DNA from: Mactra quadrangularis
Lineage: Eukaryota > Mollusca > Bivalvia > Venerida > Mactridae
Length of the DNA stretch: 64,000 bases
Assembly: GCA_025267735.1 (NCBI GenBank)
Contig: CM046311.1
Coordinates: 30,981,399 to 31,045,398, forward strand
Direction of reading: 5' to 3'
The notes below the pieces were generated by a model. That model saw only the letters and a list, made by a program, of their open reading frames with translations, did not search any database and was not told where the DNA came from. A program made the translations under genes and the position numbers. Of this stretch, positions 11,485-22,800 are shown one piece after another (position 1 is the stretch's first letter; every line of letters starts with the position of its first letter).

Positions 11485-12205
11485 CAAGTTGAAGGACTTA
11501 CAAGTATATATTATGGGACAGTGACTCGTTTTTAATTAACGCAGATAAAACAAACATTTATGCAAGAATATATTTAACTTAGTATTAACAATCTATTTTT
11601 GTCTTTGTTTGAAAATCGGGCTTTATCGGAAGCTTTCGGCAAATGGAACGTACTGAGCAATTAATGTTGTTTTCATAACAATAAATATTTTGAAACTGTG
11701 CAATAATATTGCTGACTTACTTGTTTCCAAAAAATCTGATGTGTCCAAAATTATAAGTATAGTGCGTACAAAAAAACACTGTTTATAATAACAATACAAT
11801 GAACTAACCCACGAAAAGGGATGCCCAGGATGGCTTTAAAATAAACAATTGTGATTTGTTTTACTTGTGTCTTAGTTGTTGGTGTAATGGAAAGCGTTCT
11901 ACCATAGCAAGCATGATTTACCAAGTGGTGGTGCTTTATCAACTGTCTTAATTTTGTTAAAATGAATTACACAAATTTTATTTTCATTACTGCCTACCCC
12001 TGAAATGAATTGTCTCATTTTTAATGTTTACCAAAACACGTTTTGTTTTTTTGTACGCACTATACAATAACATGTCACTTTTAATAAATTGATTTATAAT
12101 CACATCGGTTGTTATAAACACGTGTATAACCGTACACACACATTCGGAAACTCGCAATTTAATGTAAGTAATGTATTGACAACCAAATCCCGCGTTCTGT
12201 TTCGA
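11485..12205. mobile_element. MITE family 5 copy carrying a nested MITE
   Basis: The outer sequence matches 43334-43732 (TCTATTTTTGTCTTYGTTTG, CTTTATCGGAAGCTTTC, AATTAATGTTGTTTTCATAA, TAAACACGTGTATAA). It is split at 11760-12062 by a different element. The outer terminal repeats are degraded here. Confidence 0.75.
11760..12062. mobile_element. MITE family 6 (TAGTGCGTACAAAAAAACA ends), nested
   Basis: About 303 bp. Left TAGTGCGTACAAAAAAACA, right TGTTTTTTTGTACGCACTA in mirror, flanked by TA. A full second copy in opposite orientation is at 27655-27969. The TA flank suggests a Tc1/mariner-type transposase acted (inference). Confidence 0.85.
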
Positions 12206-13060
12206 TCCACCTATACTTTGAAATGCTATATTTCACTTAACTTAAAAGTTATTTTAATCAGAGGGATTTAAAGCAATATGAAAACTTTTGCACCAAATAA
12301 ATGCCGATTTTTTAATGCCCGACAGCGTTATTATCGCTTTGATATGTTACTCATGTACTTTTTAATACAGTTCAATCTCATTATTAAGTTGTTACTTGAT
12401 TTTCGACGTGGTCACTTGAAAATGCCGGAACTGCGGCAAAAAGCTTGCGTCTCTCACGCCTAGGCAGGTCTAACGGCAAAATAAATTACTGAAGTTAGAT
12501 AATCTTTTGTTCTAAATCACTGACACTGTACAGTATTCTTTTAGAATTCAAGCTTTGTTATTAGGGCTCTATGTCGGTCAGAATGATCGATCAATTAGAC
12601 TGCTAATATATACAATAATGAATCACATTATATGATTATAATATAATAAATACTATAGGTCACCTCAGCAAGTAGAAATATTCTATTGTTTCCGTTAAGT
12701 CCAAAAATTCCTGGCTTTCGTTTAAATAACAACGCTAAATTCCAGTCACATGGTACCATTTCCGCATTGTAACTGAGTGATAAACGCCAAATTAGACGTA
12801 CCAAATCCGGATTACAAATTCTACAATCTTTAATTTTCGGGCGACACAAAATAGAGCTAAATGTAACTATTGTGTTCATTGAATTGTTACAAAGTAATGA
12901 TGTTTCAACGACGACGGAAATAATGTTTAGTATAAATGTTTTGAATTTGTAATCCGGATTGGAAATGGGTTGTATGTCGTTTATCATGACCAATCCAGTA
13001 TCGGTTACAGCATAACCGGAGTTTAGTGTTAAAAGTATTTTTGTTGGATTTTTGTGTCAT
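12205..13060. other. Intergenic stretch, nothing recognised
   Basis: It holds a 121-codon - strand open frame (12628-12993) with no domain and a TAATCCGGATT pair at about 12806 and 12950. I find no support for a gene. Confidence 0.4.
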
Positions 13061-13064
13061 AAGA

Positions 13065-13695
13065 AGACAAACGGGAGGAAACCCTTTTAAATGTGATGTT
13101 TGTATGTCTGAATATAAACGGAAAGGAGATTTAACTCGTCACATGAAAACACACAGTGACAAAAGAGAAAGCTTACAAATGTTATATTTGTTTGTCTGGA
13201 AGCAGACTTAAGTCGTCACATGAGAATACATCCAGCAGAGAAACCTTTCAAATGTGGTGTTTGTAAGTCCGTGTTTTCTAAAAAAGGATCATTAATAAAA
13301 CGCATGAGAATACATAAAGGAGAAAAGCCTTATATATGTGATATACATGTATGTTTGTATGAGTATAGTCAATACAGTTCTCTAGTTCGTCACACAAGAA
13401 TCCATACTGGAGAAGCCTTATATATGTGATATTCGTTTGTCTGTGTTTACTTGTAAAATAAATTTGGATAGTCACATGAGAATACACAAATTATGAAACA
13501 TTAATGTTTTTATGTCCAAGTTTATCAAAAAATAAAACAACAGGAAAGAAATGTAATTTATGTATGTCCGAGTTAACAAGAATTTTGTTTTCGAAATCAC
13601 ATGAAACACATATTCTGAAGAAAAGATACTCCGTGCACAAGTGTTGTAAAAATCAAACATTGTTAAATAAGGGACTTTTGTCAGTTATCTTTCCC
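13065..13695 (+). pseudogene. Decayed C2H2 zinc-finger gene copy
   Basis: Fragments of the same finger family in shifting frames: a finger at 13080-13160 (CDVCMSEYKRKGD), then a stop at about 13209, another frame from 13220 (KPFKCGVCKSVF) and a third from about 13420 (DSHMRIHKL then stop). One finger reads KRMRIH where a zinc-binding His is expected (His to Arg). A CNLCMSEL piece follows at about 13555 without a proper finger. A MITE is inserted at about 13670. Frameshifts and lost ligands support a pseudogene rather than a gene with introns. Confidence 0.8.
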
Positions 13696-14028
13696 TGATA
13701 AAATCTGAAGCAATCCAATGGGCAAGTATGTCCTTACAGGGAAACCTCAGATTTTATCATTGAATTCCTATGTAAGGATAACAAATATTTAATTTAATAT
13801 CTTCCTTGTAAATCAAGATATTAAAAGAAGTGATGAAATTTGGATAGTTCTTTACCCTAAAAATACTTTGCTTGATTCTTAAACAAATTAAATGATTTAC
13901 AAGAAAGTTATTCAAGATTAATTTTAGTAAAGTGCCTTTGAAAAGTAAGCGTAAAATCCGAGTAATCCAAGTAATTAGACCTACCTATTTGAAGAGTATA
14001 CAAGGGGAAATAACTGATTAAGGTCCCT
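13670..14028. mobile_element. MITE family 4 (AAGGGAC ends), copy 1
   Basis: About 360 bp. Left AGGGACTTTTGTCAGTTATC, right GGGAAATAACTGATTAAGG...GTCCCTT in mirror; interior GTCCTATGTAAGGATAACAA-like. Copies at 50888-51253 and 60613-60971. It sits inside the 3' part of the zinc-finger pseudogene. Confidence 0.85.
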
Positions 14029-14147
14029 TATTTGTTGTTTTATTTATTCATATCAAAATATAAATACATGCACTAGGGTATTCCTTTTGTAAAATAACAA
14101 AACATAAACATGTGTTGTTTTATTTACTTATTTTGTTTGGATTTATC

Positions 14148-14367
14148 CCACCCGGGGAGGTTATACCCTTCCATGAAAATTTGACAATAATGTCGATTTT
14201 CCTCCATTGATTAGATAGATAATATGGAGAAGTTTCCGGCCTTGTGGAAGGGTAGGTGAGTACTGGTTATAGACACTGGTCCAGGAAAGCTAGGTTAGGT
14301 GCGCTGGACGCCGTAAAATGACCTAAAATTGTGTTGACACGGCGTTAACTCCAATAAATAAATAAAT
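14148..14367 (+). mobile_element. SINE family A, 5'-truncated copy
   Basis: Starts at CCCACCCGGGGAGG, runs through ACCCTTCCATGAAAATTTGA and ends GTTAACTCCAATAAATAAAT. The tRNA head is missing. Confidence 0.8.
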
Positions 14368-14632
14368 ATTGTTTGGGTTTAACAACGTGTCAACAGGTTC
14401 TCGCTATTATACGACGTCTAGTGCACCCAATCTAGCTTTCCCGTAACACCAGTACTTGCCTACCCTTCCACTAGGCTTCTCCGTATACCTTATTAATTGA
14501 GGAAAATTGACATAATTGTCAAATTTTCATGGAAGGGTATAACTCCTCGGAAGGAATTCCGACCTGTATTCCCTTCAGGACCCTAGATTCGAAATCTTGG
14601 TGTGCTACCAAATGCACTACCGACTCGGGTTA
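14368..14632 (-). mobile_element. SINE family A, - strand copy abutting another
   Basis: Complement of the family from its tail (GGGTTTAACAACGTGTCAAC) to the head end CGACTCGGGTT. It meets the + strand copy tail to tail at 14367/14368. Confidence 0.8.
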
Positions 14633-14689
14633 TAAGCATGTGTTCATACATATAAACTATATGATGATTATAGAAATTGTATTTTCCTT

Positions 14690-14812
14690 GAGCAAGCAAT
14701 TAACCTACAATTGTTCCGCACCACCCAGGTGTAAATGGGTACAGTGAGGGATCGCCTGCCTGAGGGTGATTTCAATGATCATGGTACAATATTTTATCAG
14801 TTGTTACTCTCA
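14690..14812 (+). mobile_element. SINE family C, fragment
   Basis: Contains CCACCCAGGTGTAAATGGGT and AGGGATCGCCTGCCTGAGGG, as in full copies at 44993-45225 and 51675-51912. Confidence 0.7.
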
Positions 14813-14824
14813 ATACAATAGTAA

Positions 14825-15110
14825 GCCGCCCATCTAGCTCGGTAGCACGCAAGTCTACTGATCGAGAGGTAGTGGGTTCAATTCCTGAGCTATTTTAAAA
14901 GAGAACTTATTTCTACGGCCATTCTCCCTCCTACCAATGATTTTTAATTATGTAGGACAGTTGTCTGTCAGTCATTGTCGGTCGCTTAGTAGTTGGTTAA
15001 CAGCTTAATCCAGAGATTTAGCCTTTCCAGGAGGAGTGAGTGAACGCCGTTATATTACCTATGCAATTTGTAACAGTACATGTTGAGCACTACGTCGTTA
15101 AAACAAAAAA
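14825..15110 (+). mobile_element. SINE family B, copy 1
   Basis: tRNA-like head GCCGCCCATCTAGCTCGGTAG with GTGGGTTCAATTCC (B box), body ACGGCCATTCTCCCTCCTAC, and a degraded tail with GTCGTTAAAAC. Confidence 0.8.
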
Positions 15111-15214
15111 AAACAACAAAAAACAAACAATACATTGTACATTAGTAGATACAACGCTGTGTGTAATATGCCTAAACAATAATTTAAGTGTTGAAATTCA
15201 GAAAGTCTTCATGT

Positions 15215-15665
15215 ACATGGAAACCTAACGAATTCATATTAATGATTACTGCTTACACATTAGATTCAAGTAAGAACCGAGCGGGGCAAAAAATCTATTT
15301 AGTATAACTGGCAAATACTTCTGTTTAGAGTATTAACGAGATTTGACTCCGCCAATTCACAGGCTTATCAATATAAGCAAATGCTTGTCACTAACAATGA
15401 AACAAAGACGCGTCAGTTTATTGACAGAACAACTTTTATCGCCTACAAATACACTTCGTAGTGAATCAGAGACACATGTATGACGTCGCAGGTTAAACTG
15501 GTCAGGCATTTGAATCGTCGATAGTGTTCGACTTGTGGTATAACTTAAGCATTTCAGCGAAATCGCCGAAAGTCTAAAAGGTATACAGAAAAAAGTTGGT
15601 TAATGTATAAATCAAGTACACTTTGTCATCTCGATCAGAACGACAATTAACAAGCAAATCGTGAC
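15215..15665 (+). repeat. Duplicated downstream module, copy C
   Basis: Compact counterpart of 6305-7790 and free of its insertions. It lies downstream of the decayed zinc-finger copy, as copy A lies downstream of the intact gene. This shows whole gene-plus-flank units were duplicated. Confidence 0.65.
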
Positions 15666-15894
15666 GTTTCGACGTTGGCTCGATGTGTACAGTACCATTT
15701 TATAGTTTTGAATTGTAGTGCAATTAGAGTTAATGGCATCTTCTGATGTCTTAAGGCAACTATTGCTCTCCAATTTGATCAACAATTCAGCACATCTGTG
15801 TTATTTGGATATATATCTTTGCTCAAAACATGTAAGATAGCCTCAGATCTAATTTGAGCCAAGAAATATTGAGCAGTTTTTGCTTGTTCGTCGT

Positions 15895-16320
15895 CGAATC
15901 AACTCCGTAAACAGAGATCCTGTCGAGCGTTGTCGTACTGGATCTCTACTTAGTCAATGCAAGGTCACGTCGAGATGAACTTTGTGTCGACCAATCAATG
16001 CGTAGCTTTCATCTAGACGAAAACACTATTAATCACATTTTGATTTTCGTAATTTCTATTTTTAGACCTATGTTTGCATGCTGATTTAACAGCGGTATTA
16101 TTCACAGTCTGCGATTGGGCGGCTCATTTCAAATTTCGTGACGTAGACGATGTAAACAAGTTACGTATCATAACAATTTCGTCATGAATATTATGTTGAG
16201 AAAAGGTCACCTGAACGTGACCTTCGTTTGGAAAAGGCCAGATTTACATTAGCGAGTATGCGAGGGGTAAAATTGTAGATCGGGTTTTAATCAGATTGCA
16301 ACTTCTAGGACAAGAATTAT
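15895..16320 (+). repeat. Dispersed repeat, + copy
   Basis: Complementary to 30105-30510: shared GTAAACAGAGATCC, TTTCATCTAGACGAAACACT-like, AACAAGTTACGTATCATAAC and AGATCGGGTTTTAAT. No coding capacity; it ends about 420 bp past the ADAMTS-like stop codon. Confidence 0.8.
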
Positions 16321-16368
16321 CAAGTAAGACAACACGAACAACAAGTTATTTGTGTAAATCTAAATGGT

Positions 16369-16374
16369 TTTATT
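16369..16374 (-). terminator. Possible poly(A) signal of the ADAMTS-like gene
   Basis: AATAAA on the - strand (TTTATT on +), about 370 bp beyond the stop codon. It is the first good hexamer I see downstream; cleavage position not determined. Confidence 0.4.
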
Positions 16375-16742
16375 TGTATATAAAATATGCATACATTTTG
16401 ACATCAATGATGTAATAATAATTAATATTATTTTCATTTTACACTAGAAAATACTCACGGGCGAGTATTTAAGTGCACGTATTATGTCCATAGTTTTTTT
16501 TAAATATTTTAATCGTTATATATGTCCAATTGTTAAAGAAAAGTCTGTTTGATAACTTGTTGAGTTCCCAAAACCATGTTTTCGATTATAATAGAAACAA
16601 ATCTAACTTTTTTACATTATACCAGACAGTGAACGGTAAAATCAAAACATGTCCAAATAATCGGAGAAGTTGAAAACAACGAAAGTGTGCTCCCATACTT
16701 AATAACTTTACTACAACCGCACAAAGTAGATAACAAATCAAA

Positions 16743-16861
16743 TCATATTTCATTTTGATTTGTACAAAAGTTGCAAGTTTGAGCGCAATATTTCTTCATG
16801 TATGCGATTGTATTATTATGATAACAGTATTTCGTATCAAACTTAGAGCAATCTGTACAAT
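16743..16861 (-). CDS. ADAMTS-like exon 28: ShK domain 4 and stop codon
   Basis: 119 nt, entered in phase 1. Acceptor ATATTTCAG at 16862-16864; stop TGA at 16743-16745. Cysteine pattern C-x2-C-x7-C-x12-C-x3-C-x2-C, ending CAQTCNFCTNQNEI. It is too short to stand out as an open frame and was found by continuing the phase and cysteine pattern from exon 27. Confidence 0.85.
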
Positions 16862-19800
16862 CTGAAATATACAAAGGGAGGTAAACCTTAATAAAAAAAT
16901 TCTAAATGGTAACTCGATTAATGAAACACAGGACACAATGTAAAAAGTGAAGTTATTTGAAAACGTGGAATACACATGCTCTGTAAATGGTAAGTTCTAA
17001 TAATATTTTTTAATTATTTTTTTGGCTAAAGAATAATACGGATTAGTCTTTCAAAAACACATAAATCACAAGAAATTTGCTGTTTACTCTTTTAGACTTG
17101 TCACTTATTGCTTATGTTTAGGCAATAAAAAGCATGATGACATAATTTGATAAACGAATTAATAAAATAGAAAGTGCATGATAAAATAACAAGAAAAAAA
17201 ACATAAATATAAATCAATAAAACTATATGAAACTGGATTTCTTACAAGAACAATTATATGTAGGGCTGTGGATTGTTGAGCTAGTGGCGACCCGAACCGA
17301 ACCACGACTTATGTGTAGCCATTCACGAATCGAACCACGATACACTTGTTAACGGAGAAGCCTTCAGTAATTAACATAATAACAAAAATAAGTGAAGAAT
17401 AACAGAAGCTTTTATTGTATGGAAAACCATGTAACCCGAGCATTTCTATTACCAGACGTTTTATAACATTTTTGTTAAAGTGTGTATCAATTAAAATTTT
17501 GACACAACATAATTAGATCCCTACATAAATTTAAGTTTTTTATTTGTAGTGCGGCTCGTTTTTAGAAGTAAATAAGCTTAAAATGTTCTTTAAGTTGTTT
17601 CCAAAAATAGATCGCGATCCGACGATTTCGGACGTGACGAATATTCTGACTCGATTTTCTGGTTTAGATCGCGAATATCCGAGTACGCGAATACTCGCAG
17701 CAGGCCTAATTAAATGTACCAATATAATACATCGTATAATCAAAATATTCCATTTAAAGTGAATAAGATTATAGATCTTTTCAATGTCTAGATGTTAAAA
17801 TCATGCCAAAATTGATCAGTTTTTAAGTTCCTTGAGAAAATATTTTGTTAAAAAAATAGGATAAAAACGCTTAGATTTTTTAAGCCTTTGACATTTAATC
17901 ATGATTATCATACCTCTGCACACACCACATGTTTGTGGGCAATGACGATACATCCATCTCATATACTGTTTGTCATGACAATAAAGAGTATCATATAAAT
18001 AACAATTATCATCATCATAACAGCTGGCTTTCTCTGTAATAATACAATAAAAATAAATATTAAGTAAATGTATGATATGGAACTTCAAATTCAGGGCTGA
18101 TATGACGTTCAGTACGGCATTATAATACTCGGCCATTAAAGTGGGTCGGTACCTTACTCGGAGAACAAAACGAAAAAAATATTATGTTCATCGATTATGA
18201 TATAAGTTGGCAGGCATACACTTCCATGCTTCTTGTTTGTTTTTCTGGTAACCTTAGTGACGTTGTCGTTCTTTTCATGATGTCATGGACGTCACAATGG
18301 TTCGCGCTATAAACAGGCATATAAGTACATTAAACCCACATATTTAAAATAATGGATGTCCGAGGCCAATGATAATTAAACCAAAATGCTTCTGAAATGT
18401 TGTTGCATACAATTAATTTGTTCCGATTATCTCAATATCCTGTCAGTCGTAAAGATTTTACATTTCATCACTGAATTCAGGGTTTTCACGGCTATAGATT
18501 ACTCCAATTGCCGAGTTATAACGTTTATTTTCATATTAATGCAGAACGGTGGTCAAAAATCTTATCACGATTTGTGAAAAAAACACACTTTCTTTGTCAA
18601 TTTAATGCAATAAAAAAAGAAAGTGAACGTTCTCAGTTTTTCACAATATCGAGTTCAAAGAAAAATTACCATCATTGCAACGATGTTGCGCTGACGTTGT
18701 GATTATAACATTTGTTGCAAAACTAAGTAGAAGCGGACTTTATTGACTTATGTTAAATTGACTTTGAACAGATCAGATGCTGAGTGTCAAAAGAAATAAA
18801 TTTCAAAATATCTGGAAAGAAACTACAAAATTCAATTTACAAGAAAATTACATACATAACGCAAATTCATAGCGTCAGCTGAACGTAATATTAACGTCGT
18901 TGTTATGAAGGTAATTTTACTTTGAACGCGAAATTTTGAAAAACTGAGAACGTTCACTTTCCTTTTTTATTGCTTTAAAGTGACACAGAAAGTGAGATAA
19001 CTAGGCTGCAGCGACGTTGGACTAGTTAACATTTAACTACCAACTCTGCATGACTTTGAAACTCACTGTAAAAGACTTACTTAAGTTACAAAATTGTTTC
19101 AAAATCAAGCTATAATAAATTTGTCTAACATACTATAGAAATATGCTTACCATTACACACTCCACATTTTGCAGGACAATTTTGAAATAACCAATCCCTA
19201 TAAAGCTTGTCGTCAACTTGCCTACAATCGATACCTTGCATAATCGAGTCACAATTTTCTTGATCAAAACAAATATCGTTAGCTAAAAGAACATAAAAAT
19301 ATGCAAGTACATGTACACGTAAATAAAATATCATTGCTAAATAAAATTTGCCATCTTTTTATTATATTAAGAAGCAAAACTATTGCCTGCATATTTATCA
19401 AACTCTGAACTTGAAAAACATACCAAATATAATATTTCCTCAAAGTCAAGGCCATTCATATTCTTCCCATTTCAAGTTTTACTGTTAAATTTTAAGTGTT
19501 TTGTATTGCCTAATGATATACACCATCTTTGAGAAAGTATGCTTTTCCTTACATGTCAGTACATGTACCATGTTTTAAACAGGACCTCTTCAAAAGTCGA
19601 ATTAACACCCCCCCCCTATTTGGATACTTGTTAATTTTCCAATGGGATAAATAAATGCACAAGCTTATAAGCAAAATAAATTTCATGTAGATGCGCCACC
19701 TCAATACGAGGCCATGGCAGCATATAATCGAAAATCTTACCATAATTTTACAATGCAATATAGAAGGATTTACGACTAAAATCGTTCGTAAGATGCTTGC

Positions 19801-22800
19801 TTATATGGGACCAATAGCTGGAAATCAGAAAAGGATAAAAACCTTGTATTCACGTGCAAAACGATTTTGAAGTTAATGCGCATAATAATAAAGACATGCC
19901 AGCAATAACACAACTTACAACAGAGTCCACATGTCTTTGTACAGTTAGCAGACATATATGATTTCTTGGAACCTTCACATATGATAACGTCAGTATCATA
20001 CCATCGTTTACAATCATCGCCATTGTCTTTACACGTTTCGTTTGGATCACGTTCAACTAAAATGGATTATGTTAGTAGTATAGTATGGCCCATAATTATA
20101 CCCCTTTATGTTTCAAGTTTCTATGTAAGGTAACATGAAACAATTTCTGAACAGAAAACTCGCGAGTCCGAATTCTGCTCCAAATATAATTTCTTAATTT
20201 CGATTTGACAATGTATAATAGGAATTTAATTATAAAACACATATCAACCATTTGGCGATGGAGGCGGGTTATAAAACACATATAAGGGTACTCACTATAG
20301 CAAGGTCCAAAGTTACACTTGCTAACACTATCGGGGCGATGTTTCTGTTCACAAGCACTCTCTATCAAGGTGTATGTATTATTTTGATGGTTAGCTTTAC
20401 ATGTGACATTTCTTTCTCTATATCCTTCACCACAAGTTCTTGAACACTGAAAGTAGAACATGTTTTAAAAAGTTTAAAAAAAACCAAAGAGCGGTTTAAA
20501 GTCTACTTCCATATGCATATTTAGTCGATTTGATAACCCCTGATAATTGAAATCATCTTCTAGCAGGTGAACATTCACAATAATCATTTACACTTCGGTT
20601 GCGTGAAACAACTGTAGGTAAGTTTCTTGCTCAGGAAAATGAACAGTGCCCCTAACTCGAACGCAGGACCTCATGGTCTCAAGCCACACACCCTACAACT
20701 GGAGCATTGCTCCTAGGGTCTTGAATTAACTGTTTCATTTGTTTGTATACAGAAAAGCAAGAAACCAAAGGAAGACAAAAGGAAGCACCAAGACGATTAT
20801 TAACAAGGTAAAGTAATATCCTACTAAAGTTATAGTTTTGTCAACAGTACCTGACATTAAATCACATATATTTCATGGTCCGTATGGTATCAACATCATG
20901 AGCTCCAGGATAATTGAACAAAGTTAATCTAAATTTAAGACATATTTCTACATGCAGTAATATGAACCTAGTTAAATTATTATGTGGATCAACTGAAAGG
21001 ATTATGAGCTTCAATCTTATACACAAAATGACGATATTTTAATTAATCACTATATGTTGTTACAAAATAGTCAGCACACAATGACGATATTTTAATTAAT
21101 CACTATATGTTGTTACAAAATAGTCAGCACACAAAAATGACGATATTTTAATTAATCACTATATGTTGTTACAAAATAGTCAGCACACAATGACGATATT
21201 TTAATTAATCACTATATGTTGTTACAAAATAGTCAGCACACAAAAATGATGATATTTTAATTAATCACTATATGTTGTTACAAAATAGTCAGCACACAAT
21301 GACGATATTTTAATTAATCACTATATGTTGTTACAAAATAGTCAGCACACAATGACGATATTTTAATTAATCACTATATGTTGTTACAAAATAGTCAGCA
21401 CACAAAAATGACGATATTTTAATTAATCACTATATGTTGTTACAAAATAGTCAGCACACAATGACGATATTTTAATTAATCACTATATGTTTTTACAAAA
21501 TAGTCAGCACACAATGACGATATTTTAATTAATCACTATATGTTGTTACAAAATAGTCAGCACACAAAAATGACGATATTTTAATTAATCACTATATGTT
21601 GTTACAAAATAGTCAGCACACAATGACGATATTTTAATTAATCACTATATGTTGTAACAAAATAGTCAGCACACAAAAATGACGATATTTTAATTAATCA
21701 CTATATGTTGTTACAAAATAGTCAGCACACAATGACGATATTTTAATTAATCACTATATGTTGTTACAAAATAGTCAGCACACAAAAATGACGATATTTT
21801 AATTAATCACTATATGTAGTTACAAAATAGTCAGCACACAAAAATGACGATATTTTAATTAATCACTATATGTAGTTACAAAATAGTCAGCACACAATGA
21901 CGATATTTTAATTAATCACTATATGTAGTTACAAAATAGTCAGCACACACAATGACGATATTTTAATTAATCACTATATATAGTTACAAAATAGTCAGCA
22001 CACAATGACGATATTTTAATTAATCACTATATGTAGTTACAAAATAGTCAGCACACACAATGACGATATTTTAATTAATCACTATATGTAGTTACAAAAT
22101 AGTCAGCACACAAAAATGACGATATTTTAATTAATCACTATATGTTGTTACAAAATAGTCAGCACACACAAATGACGATATTTTAATTAATCACTATATG
22201 TAGTTACAAAATAGTCAGCACACAAAAATGACGATATTTTAATTAATCACTATATGTTGTTACAAAATAGTCAGCACACAAAAATGACGATATTTTAATT
22301 AATCACTATATGTAGTTACAAAATAGTCAGCACACAAAAATGACGATATTTTAATTAATCACTATATGTAGTTACAAAATAGTCAGCACACAAAAATGAC
22401 GATATTTTAATTAATCACTATATGTAGTTACAAAATAGTCAGCACACAAAATGACGATATTTTAATTAATCACTATATGTAGTTACAAAATAGTCAGCAC
22501 ACAAAAATGACGATATTTTAATTAATCACTATATGTAGTTACAAAATAGTCAGCACACACAATGACGATATTTTAATTAATCACTATATGTTGTTACAAA
22601 ATAGTCAGCACACAAAAATGACGATATTTTAATTAATCACTATATGTAGTTACAAAATAGTCAGCACACACAATGACGATATTTTAATTAATCACTATAT
22701 GTAGTTACAAAATAGTCAGCACACACAATGACGATATTTTAATTAATCACTATATGTTGTTACAAAATAGTCAGCACACAAAAATGACGATATTTTAATT

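Noticed and set aside
12628..12993. 121-codon - strand open frame
   Set aside because: Composition unlike a conserved protein, no domain, AT-rich 3' end; treated as chance.
17816..18136. 106-codon frame as a stand-alone secreted peptide gene
   Set aside because: The cysteine-rich part is exon 27 with clear splice sites; the flanking codons are intron sequence.
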